A DNA stretch of 64,000 nt, from contig NZ_PZZM01000001.1 in the NCBI RefSeq assembly GCF_003046175.1, positions 5,039,001 to 5,103,000 on the forward strand, written 5' to 3'. The DNA is from Bosea sp. 124 (GTDB lineage: Bacteria > Pseudomonadota > Alphaproteobacteria > Rhizobiales > Beijerinckiaceae). A model generated the notes under the pieces. The model did no database searches, was not told the origin of the DNA, and worked only from the letters and a program-made list of their open reading frames with translations. Each line of letters starts with the position of its first letter. Position 1 is the first letter of the stretch. Shown one piece after another: positions 21,775 to 30,312 of the stretch. A program made the position numbers and the translations under genes.

Positions 21775-22080
21775 TCAGGGGAACATCAGGGCGAGCGGCT
21801 CCATCGACCAGATCGGCTGGACCCGCAGGATACGGGCCGATGTCGAGGCCGCGAGGACGCCTTCCTCGCGCCAGCGTTCGAGCAGACCCGTTGCGGCGGC
21901 AGCGCGCGCAAGACCGATCGCGACGACCTCGCGCTCGGGCTGGCCGGAACTGCCCGCTTCCGTTGCCACGAAGCTCAGCCTCGCCTGCCCGGCCAGCGCG
22001 AGCGCGCCGGCCCGCTCCAGCAGGGCGGCGCGGCCGGACACCGCACCCGCAGCGAATTCGATGAGGACAACGACCTCCAT
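21775..22080 (-). CDS. Hypothetical protein downstream of acdS
   Basis: A 101-residue Ala/Leu-rich protein (MEVVVLIEFAAGAVSGRAAL) without a signal peptide or known motif. It starts 5 bases after the acdS stop, so it is probably in the same transcript. Codon use matches the chromosome. Function unknown; an accessory role near ACC deaminase is inference from position only. Confidence 0.6.
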   Translation of the reverse strand: MEVVVLIEFAAGAVSGRAALLERAGALALAGQARLSFVATEAGSSGQPEREVVAIGLARAAAATGLLERWREEGVLAASTSARILRVQPIWSMEPLALMFP

Positions 22081-22085
22081 CGCGA

Positions 22086-23096
22086 TCAGCCGTTGCGGAA
22101 GGTGTAGCTGTAGCCGTTGATCGCCGGCACGCCGCCGAGATGGGCGTAAAGCACCTTCGATCCGGCCGGGAAGAAGCCCTTCGTCACCAGATCGATCATG
22201 CCCTGCATGGATTTCCCCTCATAGACGGGGTCGGTCATCATGCCTTCGAGCCGGGCCGAAAGGCGGATCGCCTCGATCGTTTCCCTGGAGGGGACGCCGT
22301 AGACCGGATAGGCGTAGTCCTCGTTCAGCACGATGTCGTCAGCGACGATGTCCTTGCCGCCGATCAGCGCCGAGGTCTTCTGCGCGATGTCGAGCACCTG
22401 CGCCTTCGTCTGCGCCGGAGTGAAAGAGGCGTCGATGCCGATGACGCTGCGCTGGCGGTCATCCTTCGCGAAGCCGACGACCATGCCGGCATGGGTCGAG
22501 CCCGTGACGGTGCAGACGACGATGTAGTCGAAGCTGAAGCCGAGCTCGGCCTCCTGCGCCCGCACCTCCTCGGCGAAGCCGACATAGCCGAGGCCGCCGA
22601 ACTTGTGGACCGAGGCGCCGGCGGGAATCGGATAGGGCTTGCCGCCCTTGGCCTTCACATCGGCCAGCGCCTGCTCCCAGCTCGCGCGGATGCCGATATC
22701 GAACCCCTCGTCGACGAGCTGGACGTCGGCGCCCATCACCCGCGACAGCAGGATGTTGCCGACGCGGTCATAGACCGCATCCTCATGCGGCACCCAGCTC
22801 TCCTGAACGAGCCGGCATTTCATCCCGATCTTCGCCGCGGTTGCCGCGACCATGCGCGTGTGGTTCGACTGCACGCCGCCGATCGAGACCAGCGTGTCGG
22901 CGCCGGACGCGATCGCGTCGGGGACGATATATTCCAGCTTCCTCAACTTGTTGCCGCCGAAAGCCAATCCGGAATTGCAATCCTCGCGCTTGGCGAAGAG
23001 CTCGACCTTGCCGCCGAGATGGGCCGACAGACGCGGCAGTTTTTCGATCGGCGTCGGGCCGAATGTCAGGGGATAACGCTCGAATTTGCTCAGCAT
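22086..23096 (-). CDS. acdS: 1-aminocyclopropane-1-carboxylate (ACC) deaminase
   Basis: PLP enzyme opening ACC, the plant ethylene precursor, to 2-oxobutyrate and ammonia. It is 336 residues and closely follows the AcdS family: [42 protein letters not shown] with the PLP Lys at K50, [11 protein letters not shown], and [10 protein letters not shown] holding the Tyr-Glu pair that separates ACC deaminases from D-cysteine desulfhydrases. ACC deaminase is typical of plant-associated bacteria. It is divergent from a gene for an Lrp-type regulator, the usual acdR arrangement. Confidence 0.95.
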   Translation of the reverse strand: MLSKFERYPLTFGPTPIEKLPRLSAHLGGKVELFAKREDCNSGLAFGGNKLRKLEYIVPDAIASGADTLVSIGGVQSNHTRMVAATAAKIGMKCRLVQESWVPHEDAVYDRVGNILLSRVMGADVQLVDEGFDIGIRASWEQALADVKAKGGKPYPIPAGASVHKFGGLGYVGFAEEVRAQEAELGFSFDYIVVCTVTGSTHAGMVVGFAKDDRQRSVIGIDASFTPAQTKAQVLDIAQKTSALIGGKDIVADDIVLNEDYAYPVYGVPSRETIEAIRLSARLEGMMTDPVYEGKSMQGMIDLVTKGFFPAGSKVLYAHLGGVPAINGYSYTFRNG

Positions 23097-23170
23097 GGCA
23101 GGCCGTCCTCAATCGATTTCGATGGCCGAAAACCTATCGAAACTGGACTGGAACGTCCTTCCGAAGTGAG

Positions 23171-23182
23171 GCAGTATTCTGC
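23171..23182. promoter_or_regulatory. Candidate Lrp/AcdR operator in the acdS-acdR intergenic region
   Basis: GCAGTATTCTGC, an imperfect dyad with 4-bp perfect ends, lies about 75 bases from both start codons in the 160-base divergent region. Lrp-family sites are AT-centred imperfect dyads of this sort. The region is also locally AT-rich (gctaattagg next to it). It is a motif-level proposal. Confidence 0.3.
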
Positions 23183-23256
23183 ACGCTAATTAGGTAACTG
23201 CGTCTATCCTTCGTCCTGACCGCGCAGAAATAAGGTCAAATCTGGAAGATTCTTTC

Positions 23257-23721
23257 ATGACCTCGAATCTCGACCGAACCGACCTCAAAATCCTGCGCCT
23301 GCTGCAGTCGGACGGGCGGCTTGGCAATGCCGAGATCGCCAAGCGGGTGAACACCAGCGCCGCCACCTGCCACCGCCGGATCCAGCGCCTGTTCGCCGAA
23401 GGCTACGTCACCTCGGTGCGGGCGCAGGTCTCGCCCAGACATGTCGAGATGGGCACGCTCGCCTTCGTCGGCGTGGTGCTTGACCGCTCGACGCCCGAGA
23501 GCTTCGGCGATTTCGAGGCCGCCATCCGGGCGATGCCGGTGATCCTCGACTGCCACATCGTCGCCGGCGATTTCGACTACATCCTCAAGATCCGGGTCCG
23601 CGACATGGCGGATTTCAACAAGCTCCACGCCGAAAAGCTGATCGCCCTGCCGGGCGTCCGGCAGACGCGGACCTTCTTCGTGATGAAGGAGGTCGTCGAC
23701 AACGCGCCGCTGGCGTTTTGA
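23257..23721 (+). CDS. acdR: Lrp/AsnC-family regulator, probable AcdR
   Basis: A 154-residue transcriptional regulator with an N-terminal helix-turn-helix (about 5-50: LDRTDLKILRLLQSDGRL, then EIAKRVNTSAATCHRRIQRL) and a C-terminal RAM ligand-sensing domain (about 65-150). Because it is divergent from acdS, it is likely the Lrp-type activator AcdR, which in other bacteria responds to ACC and leucine and controls acdS. The gene name rests on position plus family. Confidence 0.85.
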   Translation: MTSNLDRTDLKILRLLQSDGRLGNAEIAKRVNTSAATCHRRIQRLFAEGYVTSVRAQVSPRHVEMGTLAFVGVVLDRSTPESFGDFEAAIRAMPVILDCHIVAGDFDYILKIRVRDMADFNKLHAEKLIALPGVRQTRTFFVMKEVVDNAPLAF

Positions 23722-23777
23722 GGGGCGACGGGTGTCCGGATTGCCGAGCAGCTGACTCTTAATCAGCGGCTTGAACC

Positions 23778-23870
23778 CGTCATGCTCGCCCTTGTGGCGA
23801 GCATCCACGTCTTGACCAGCGCATTCGACCAGCGAAGAGGTGGATGGTCGGGACAGGCCCGACCATGACG
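23778..23870. repeat. Second copy of the double-hairpin intergenic repeat
   Basis: Arms at 23778-23807 and 23841-23870 correspond to the element at 6282-6390. Each arm folds alone: left GCTCGCC/GGCGAGC, right TGGTCGGG/CCCGACCA. The left arm differs from the usual sequence on both sides of its stem in a compensating way. It lies in the 187-base convergent gap between acdR and urtE and may serve as a bidirectional terminator. Confidence 0.65.
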
Positions 23871-23908
23871 GAACAGCACCGGGCCGCGGCTCTGGTGCGC
23901 TCCGGCCC

Positions 23909-24604
23909 TCACACCTGAATCAGCCGTTGCACCTGGTTGGCGTCGAGGTCCTTCATCGGGCCCGACAGCACGACCTCGCCGCGATCCATCACGAACATCG
24001 TGTCGGCGAGGTCGCGGGCGAAGTCGAAATACTGCTCGACCAGCACGATCGCCATGTCGCCCTTCGAGCGCAGATAGTCGATCGCGCGGCCGATATCCTT
24101 GATGATCGAGGGCTGGATGCCCTCGGTCGGCTCGTCCAGCACCAGCAACTTGGGCCGGGTGACCAGCGCTCGCGCAATGGCGAGTTGCTGTTGCTGGCCA
24201 CCCGAGAGGTCTCCGCCGCGTCGGCCCAGCATGGACTTGAGCACGGGGAAAAGGTCGAAGAGTTCATCGGGAACGTAGCGCTCCTTGCGAGGCAAGGGCG
24301 CGAAGCCGGTCTCGAGGTTTTCCTTCACGCTCAGCAGCGGGAAGACCTCGCGGCCCTGCGGCACGAAGCCGATGCCGGCCCGCGCACGATCCTCGGTCCG
24401 CAGGGTCGAGATATCCTCGCCGCCGAAGGAAATCTTGCCGGCACTGATCGCCTGCTGGCCGACGATGGCGCGCATCAGCGTGGTCTTGCCGACGCCGTTG
24501 CGGCCCATCACGCAGGTGACCTTGCCAGCTTCAGCCGTGATCGAGACGCGGCGCAGCGCCTGGGCGGCACCGTAATGGAGATCGATGGCGTCGACACTCA
24601 GCAT
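23909..24604 (-). CDS. urtE: Urea ABC transporter ATP-binding protein UrtE
   Basis: Second ATPase of the Urt urea importer, 231 residues from the ATG at 24604 (MLSVDAIDLHYG). A GTG at 24613, overlapping the urtD stop as GTGA, is an alternative start. Walker A is GRNGVGKTTLMRAI, the signature is LSGGQQQQLAIARAL and Walker B is LLVLDEPTEG, with the LivF-like IKDIGRAIDYLR region. It is the last gene of the urtABCDE operon. Confidence 0.95.
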   Translation of the reverse strand: MLSVDAIDLHYGAAQALRRVSITAEAGKVTCVMGRNGVGKTTLMRAIVGQQAISAGKISFGGEDISTLRTEDRARAGIGFVPQGREVFPLLSVKENLETGFAPLPRKERYVPDELFDLFPVLKSMLGRRGGDLSGGQQQQLAIARALVTRPKLLVLDEPTEGIQPSIIKDIGRAIDYLRSKGDMAIVLVEQYFDFARDLADTMFVMDRGEVVLSGPMKDLDANQVQRLIQV

Positions 24605-24609
24605 CGTTC

Positions 24610-25461
<852 letters not shown>

Positions 25462-25466
25462 GCGCG

Positions 25467-26606
25467 TCACTCCGCCGGGGCCGGTTCGGCCGCAGGGACC
25501 GGAGCAGGTTTCCTGCGCTTGTCCCACCAGTCCTGCGCCGTGCCGAGGATGCCCTTGGGCATGAAGATCGTCACGAAGACGAAGAGCGCGCCCAGCGCGA
25601 ACAGCCAGTACGGCGCCATGAAGCCCGAGGTGAAGACGGTCTTGGCGTAGTTGACCACGACGCCGCCCAGCGCCGCGCCGACCAGCGTGCCGCGCCCCCC
25701 GACCGCGACCCAGATCACGGTCTCGATCGAGTTGGCGGGGGCGAACTCGCTGGGGTTGATGATGCCGACCTGCGGCACATAGAGCGCGCCCGCCACACCC
25801 GCCATGCAGGCCGAGACGGTGAAGACGAAGAGCTTGAAGCGGTCGACCCGGTAGCCGAGGAAGCGCGTGCGGGATTCGGCATCGCGGATCGCGATGACGA
25901 CCTTGCCGAGCTTCGAGGCAACGATGCCGCGCGCGATCAGGAAGCCGGCTGCCAGCATGACGCAGGTCATCGAAAACAGAGCCGCGCGAGTCGTTTGCGC
26001 CTGGACGTTGAAGCCGAGGATGTCCTTGAAATCGGTCAGGCCGTTATTGCCGCCGAATCCCATGTCGTTGCGGAAAAAGGCGAGCAGCAGCGCATAGGTC
26101 AGCGCCTGGGTGATGATCGAGAGATAGACGCCGGTCACGCGGCTGCGGAAGGCGAACCAGCCGAAGATGAAGGCAAGCAGCCCCGGCGCGAGCAGCACCA
26201 TCAGCATCGCGAAGGGGAAGGAGGAGAATCCGTACCAGTACCAGGGCAGCTCCTGCCAGTTCAGGAAGACCATGAAGTCCGGCAGGACCGGGTTGCCATA
26301 AGTGCCGCGCGAGCCGATCTGGCGCATCAGATACATGCCCATCGCATAGCCGCCGAGCGCGAAGAAGGCGCCATGGCCGAGCGAGAGGATGCCGCAATAG
26401 CCCCAGACCAGATCGAGCGAGATCGCCAGCAGGGCATAGCAGAGATACTTGCCCCAGAGCGACATGGTCGAGGTCGGGATGTGGAAGGCCGAACCGACCG
26501 GCATCAGCAGGTTCAGCAGCGGAACCAGGACGGCGATGGCGGCGATGATGGCGAGGAAGACGTAGCCCCGCCTGTCCATGTTCTGCAGGAGAAAGCGGGA
26601 GATCAT
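25467..26606 (-). CDS. urtC: Urea ABC transporter permease UrtC
   Basis: LivM-type permease, 379 residues with about 10 membrane helices. Typical segments are WGYCGILSLGHGAFFALGGYAMGMYLMRQ, here near residues 68-96 (WGYCGILSLGHG), and GGNNGLTDF, with the C-terminal GRGTLVGAALGGVVVNYAKT region. The start overlaps the urtB stop by 4 bases (26603-26606), consistent with coupled translation. Confidence 0.95.
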   Translation of the reverse strand: MISRFLLQNMDRRGYVFLAIIAAIAVLVPLLNLLMPVGSAFHIPTSTMSLWGKYLCYALLAISLDLVWGYCGILSLGHGAFFALGGYAMGMYLMRQIGSRGTYGNPVLPDFMVFLNWQELPWYWYGFSSFPFAMLMVLLAPGLLAFIFGWFAFRSRVTGVYLSIITQALTYALLLAFFRNDMGFGGNNGLTDFKDILGFNVQAQTTRAALFSMTCVMLAAGFLIARGIVASKLGKVVIAIRDAESRTRFLGYRVDRFKLFVFTVSACMAGVAGALYVPQVGIINPSEFAPANSIETVIWVAVGGRGTLVGAALGGVVVNYAKTVFTSGFMAPYWLFALGALFVFVTIFMPKGILGTAQDWWDKRRKPAPVPAAEPAPAE

Positions 26607-28204
26607 GCTTCCACCGCCCTGCCCTTGAGCGCGAACAGGCCGCGCGGGCGCTTCTGAATGAACAGGATGATGAAGACGAGCAGCGCGATCTTGCCGAGCA
26701 CCGCCCCGGCATAGGGTTCGAGCAGCTTGTTGGCGACACCGAGCGTCATGGCGGCGACGAGCGTGCCCCAGAGATTGCCGACGCCGCCGAAGACCACGAC
26801 CATGAATGAGTCGATGATGTAGCTCTGGCCGAGATTGGGACTGACATTGTCGATCTGCGAGAGCGCGACGCCGGCGAGCCCCGCGACCCCCGAGCCGAGC
26901 CCGAAGGTCAACGCATCGACGCGGCCGGTGCGGATGCCCATGGCCGAGGCCATGCGGCGGTTCTGGGTGACGGCCCGCATCTGCAGGCCGATCGGCGTCA
27001 GTTTCAGGATCGCCAGCAGCGCGGCGAAGACGAGGCCGGCGAAGACGATGATCCAGAGTCTGTTCCAGGTGATGGCGAGCTGACCGATCTCGAAGGCGCC
27101 GGACATGAAGTTCGGGGCGCCGACCTCGCGATTGGTCGGGCCGAAGGCGGTGCGCACCGCCTGCTGCAGAATCAGGCTGATGCCCCAGGTCGCGAGCAGC
27201 GTCTCCAACGGACGCCCATAAAGGAAGCGGATGACGCCGCGCTCGATCGCGATGCCGACAGCACCAGCCACGAGAAAGGCGAGCGGCACGGCGATCAGCA
27301 GCGAATAGTCGAACAGGCCGGGAAAGCGCGTGCGGATGATCTCCTGCACGATGAAGGTGGTGTAGGCGCCCAGCATGACCATCTCGCCATGGGCCATGTT
27401 GATGACGCCCATCACGCCGAAGGTGATGGCGAGCCCGATCGCCGCCAAAAGCAGCACCGAGCCGAGCGACAGGCCGTACCAGAGGTTCTGTCCGGCCCGC
27501 CAGAGCGCGAGCTTGCCCTCGATGGCCGAGACGGCGCGGCCTTGCGCCTCCTTCAGCGCGGGCGAGGAATCGCCCGGCAGCGAGCGCAGGGTCGCCAGCG
27601 CATCCTGGTCGCCGCGCTCGCGAAGGACGTCGATGGCGGCGATCCGGTCGAAGGGCGGCGCGTCGGATTTGGCGACGAGGATCGCTGCCTGGGCTTGGCG
27701 CAGCGCCGCCTTCGCCCTGGGATCGCTCTCCTTGGCGATGGCGCCTTCGAGCACCGGCAGCAGGGATGCGTCGCGCGACTTGAACACGGCCTCGGCGGCC
27801 GCGATGCGCTTGGTCGCATCGGGATTGAGCAACCCCAGGCCGCCCAGCGCAGCCTGAATGTTACGTCGGACACTGTTGTTGAGGCGAACCGGGGCGAGGC
27901 CCGCGGGCTCGGCCGGGAGAGCCGCGCCTGTCTTCGCGTCGAGGAACTTGCCGTCTTTCGTCCGGACGGTGACGGCGCCGCCGCCGGCCAGAAGCCGGCC
28001 ATCGGCCAGAGCCTCGATGATCGTCGCCGCCTGCGGATGGGCGTTTGCGATCAGAAGCTCGATGGCGCGGTTGGTATCGGAGAAACTGTCGGCGCCGAGC
28101 CTGGTGAAGGCTTCATCGGCGCTCTGGGCGACTGCAGTGCCCGGCTGGAGTGCAAGCAGCGTCGCTAGCGCAATCAAGCGCAAAAGGCAGGACACAATCC
28201 GCAT
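26603..28204 (-). CDS. urtB: Urea ABC transporter permease UrtB with periplasmic N-terminal extension
   Basis: LivH-type permease, 533 residues. A signal peptide (to about residue 26, GTAVAQS) is followed by an about 200-residue helical, HEAT-like soluble region and then the permease domain (about 235-530) with GVMGVINMAHGEMVMLGAY and the LivH-type EPYAGAVLGKIALL end. The long N-terminal extension is usual for proteobacterial UrtB. It is separated from urtA by 167 bases containing a strong hairpin. Confidence 0.94.
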   Translation of the reverse strand: MRIVSCLLRLIALATLLALQPGTAVAQSADEAFTRLGADSFSDTNRAIELLIANAHPQAATIIEALADGRLLAGGGAVTVRTKDGKFLDAKTGAALPAEPAGLAPVRLNNSVRRNIQAALGGLGLLNPDATKRIAAAEAVFKSRDASLLPVLEGAIAKESDPRAKAALRQAQAAILVAKSDAPPFDRIAAIDVLRERGDQDALATLRSLPGDSSPALKEAQGRAVSAIEGKLALWRAGQNLWYGLSLGSVLLLAAIGLAITFGVMGVINMAHGEMVMLGAYTTFIVQEIIRTRFPGLFDYSLLIAVPLAFLVAGAVGIAIERGVIRFLYGRPLETLLATWGISLILQQAVRTAFGPTNREVGAPNFMSGAFEIGQLAITWNRLWIIVFAGLVFAALLAILKLTPIGLQMRAVTQNRRMASAMGIRTGRVDALTFGLGSGVAGLAGVALSQIDNVSPNLGQSYIIDSFMVVVFGGVGNLWGTLVAAMTLGVANKLLEPYAGAVLGKIALLVFIILFIQKRPRGLFALKGRAVEA

Positions 28205-28267
28205 GGGCTCGTTTCGGGTTTGCAGGCCTGCAACCTGGTTCGGTTGCAGTCTGGATCGGCGGTGTCG

Positions 28268-28297
28268 GATGCCCCCGGCGCCAAGGCCGGGGGCATC
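28268..28297. promoter_or_regulatory. Strong hairpin between urtA and urtB
   Basis: Perfect 12-bp inverted repeat GATGCCCCCGGC-gccaag-GCCGGGGGCATC, with no T-run on either side. A hairpin just after a periplasmic binding protein gene commonly stabilises that upstream mRNA or reduces read-through, so that UrtA is made in excess over the permeases. That role is inference. Confidence 0.55.
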
Positions 28298-28371
28298 GTC
28301 GAATTCGAGGAACGGCCGGATTTTATGAAGTCCGTGCCGTCCCTCCCCCTCTTGAACTCAGCAGGCCGCCC

Positions 28372-29658
28372 TCACGCGCCGCCGCACTTGCCGGTCTTGA
28401 CGTTGAAGTTGCCGCACTTCTTCTCGACCCAGTCGCCGATCAGGTCCTTGGAACCGTCGAGCTCCTTGGACCAGGCGTCGCCGGCGACGAGGCCGGTCTT
28501 GGAGACCACGTCGAACTGGCCGTCGGCCTTGATCTCGCCGATCAGGACAGGCTTGGTGATGTGGTGGTTCGGAAGCATCTTCGAGATGCCGCCGGTCAGG
28601 TTCGGCGCCTCGATGCCGGGCAGAGCGTCGATGACCTTGTCGGGATCGAAGCTCTTGGCCTTCTCGACAGCCTTCACCCACATGGCGAAGCCGATGACAT
28701 GGGCCTCCATCGGATCGTTAGTGACAGCCTTGTCGTTCTTCTTGTAGGCCTTCCACTGCTTGATGAAGGCCTCGTTCTCGGGCGTCTTGACCGACTGGAA
28801 GTAGTTCCACGCGGCGAGATGGCCGAGCAGCGGCTTGGTGTCGATGCCGGCCAGTTCTTCCTCGCCGACCGAGAAGGCCACGACCGGGATGTCAGTCGCC
28901 TTGACGCCCTGGTTGCCGAGTTCCTTGTAAAACGGCACGTTGGCGTCACCATTGATGGTCGAGACCACGGCGGTCTTCTTGCCGGCGGTGCCGAACTTCT
29001 TGATGTCGGAGACGATCGTCTGCCAGTCCGAATGACCGAACGGCGTGTAGTTGATCATGATGTCTTCGGACTTGACGCCCTTCGCCTTCAGATAGGCCTC
29101 AAGGACCTTGTTGGTCGTGCGTGGGTAGACATAGTCGGTGCCGGCGAGGACCCAGCGCTGAACCTTCTCCTCCTTGGCGAGGTAGTCGACGGCCGGGATC
29201 GCCTGCTGGTTCGGCGCGGCGCCGGTGTAGAACACATTGCGCTCGCTCTCCTCGCCCTCGTACTGGACGGGGTAGAACAGGATCGAGTTCAGCTCCTTGA
29301 AGACCGGCAGCACCGACTTGCGGGAAACCGAGGTCCAGCAGCCGAACACGGCCGAGACCTTGTCCTTGGTGATGAGCTCGCGGGCCTTCTCGGCGAAGAG
29401 CGGCCAGTTCGAGGCCGGATCGACCACGACCGCCTCGAGCTTCTTGCCGAGCACGCCGCCCTTCTTGTTCTGCTCTTCGATGAGCATGAGCATGACGTCC
29501 TTCAACGTCGTCTCGGAGATCGCCATCGTGCCCGAGAGCGAGTGGAGGATGCCGACCTTGATGGTCTCTTGCGCCGCAGCCGGCAGATATGAGCCCAGAA
29601 TGGTGGCGCCCGCGAGAGCGGCACCCAAAATAACGCGACGTGTGGTGTTCACGGACAT
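28372..29658 (-). CDS. urtA: Urea ABC transporter substrate-binding protein UrtA
   Basis: Periplasmic urea-binding protein of the LivJ family, 428 residues from ATG 29658, with a signal peptide to about residue 29 (LPAAAQE). Landmarks are KVGILHSLSGTMAISE, VFGCWTSVSRKSVLPVF, FYPVQYEGEE, INGDANVPFYKELG and SVGEEELAG, all typical of UrtA. A longer open frame upstream (to 29757) is not family-like and would run across the sigma-54 promoter. It is the first gene of urtABCDE; no urease genes are in the window. Confidence 0.96.
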   Translation of the reverse strand: MSVNTTRRVILGAALAGATILGSYLPAAAQETIKVGILHSLSGTMAISETTLKDVMLMLIEEQNKKGGVLGKKLEAVVVDPASNWPLFAEKARELITKDKVSAVFGCWTSVSRKSVLPVFKELNSILFYPVQYEGEESERNVFYTGAAPNQQAIPAVDYLAKEEKVQRWVLAGTDYVYPRTTNKVLEAYLKAKGVKSEDIMINYTPFGHSDWQTIVSDIKKFGTAGKKTAVVSTINGDANVPFYKELGNQGVKATDIPVVAFSVGEEELAGIDTKPLLGHLAAWNYFQSVKTPENEAFIKQWKAYKKNDKAVTNDPMEAHVIGFAMWVKAVEKAKSFDPDKVIDALPGIEAPNLTGGISKMLPNHHITKPVLIGEIKADGQFDVVSKTGLVAGDAWSKELDGSKDLIGDWVEKKCGNFNVKTGKCGGA

Positions 29659-29735
29659 ATCCCCCGAACCATCCCTGGTTGGCCGCGCCCTTGAGTGGGC
29701 GGCGGCGGGCCTCCCCGGCCCGAGGCAGATGGCTC

Positions 29736-29750
29736 GCAAGCGACGTGCCA
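29736..29750 (-). promoter_or_regulatory. Sigma-54 (RpoN) promoter upstream of urtA
   Basis: On the minus strand TGGCACGTCGCTTGC matches the -24/-12 consensus TGGCACG-N4-TTGC without mismatch. The predicted start is about 12 bases further, near 29724, giving a 5' leader of about 66 bases. Sigma-54 with NtrC commonly drives urea uptake under nitrogen limitation. An AT-centred dyad near 29834-29855 (gcacgcaaaaatcatgcg) could be an activator site, but it does not fit the NtrC spacing exactly. Confidence 0.75.
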
Positions 29751-29971
29751 ACGGCACAACCGGACGTTACGGAACCACAAGTCTCTGCCAAATGCTCTCC
29801 TCCGACGGCATTTCCTGCGGTCCATGACCTCACGCACGCAAAAATCATGCGGGACCGCGGTATTTGTCTAAATAATAAGCATGAAAGCCGGCGCGAAATT
29901 AGGCAGTTGCCGGGAACTGCGCGATTCAGGCGCTCCCGCCTCAGATTCCCACACGTCCGGCAGCGTGTTTT

Positions 29972-30003
29972 TTGACATTTACGCCGGGTCGAGAATCGAC
30001 CTA
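29972..30003 (+). promoter_or_regulatory. Candidate promoter for the mini-gene before rnr
   Basis: A perfect TTGACA -35 box at 29972-29977 follows a T-run. No strong -10 is seen at 17 bases; weak candidates are near 29995-30003. The predicted RNA would start around 30008 and reach the terminator at 30199, about 190 bases. Confidence 0.35.
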
Positions 30004-30042
30004 GCCTGACATCGTCGGTAACAACTGAAAGGAGGTGATCCA

Positions 30043-30120
30043 GTGTCTCATTGTCATCAACCGCTGGTTCAAAGCGGGCGGACCTGGGCTCTTTCCATAT
30101 GGGGTTCTTGTTCCGCGTGA
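30043..30120 (+). CDS. 25-codon mini-ORF with an exceptionally strong Shine-Dalgarno
   Basis: GTG-initiated ORF of 25 codons (VSHCHQPLVQSGRTWALSIW, then GSCSA). It is preceded at 30027-30041 by AAAGGAGGTGATCC, a 14-base complement to the usual 16S rRNA 3' end, with 7 bases from GGAGG to the GTG. It has its own -35-like box upstream and an intrinsic terminator at 30169-30199. Residues are unusually rich in His, Cys and Trp for its size. It could be a leader peptide acting on rnr, a free micro-peptide, or a ribosome-sequestering RNA. I do not recognise a family. Confidence 0.45.
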   Translation: MSHCHQPLVQSGRTWALSIWGSCSA

Positions 30121-30168
30121 GCTTTTGGATCTTCAGGCCCGGTTACCGGGGCTGCGGTTCGGCAATGG

Positions 30169-30199
30169 AAGGGCTGCCCGAAAGGGCAGCCCTTCTTTC
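30169..30199 (+). terminator. Strong intrinsic terminator after the mini-ORF
   Basis: AAGGGCTGCCC-GAAA-GGGCAGCCCTT forms a perfect 11-bp stem with a stable GAAA loop, followed by CTTTC. It ends 113 bases before the rnr start, so it separates a short transcript from rnr or attenuates it. A smaller hairpin, CCCGG-TTA-CCGGG, sits upstream at about 30138-30150. Confidence 0.8.
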
Positions 30200-30312
30200 G
30201 TTGCAGGGGACCAATTCGGTGGTGGTTCTGGTATCCTGGCGTGGCGCGTGCGACATCAGGGCCATGACCCTGCATTCAAGTTTCCCCGCAAGCCTGTCCG
30301 AGAGCCACCGCG

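Noticed and set aside
29834..29855. NtrC-binding site upstream of urtA
   Set aside because: GCAC/ATGC half-sites are present, but spacing and symmetry do not fit the consensus well enough to list as a feature.
30028..30042. Possible remnant of a 16S rRNA gene end
   Set aside because: Only the 14-base anti-SD complement is present; flanking bases do not resemble rRNA. A Shine-Dalgarno for the mini-ORF explains it.
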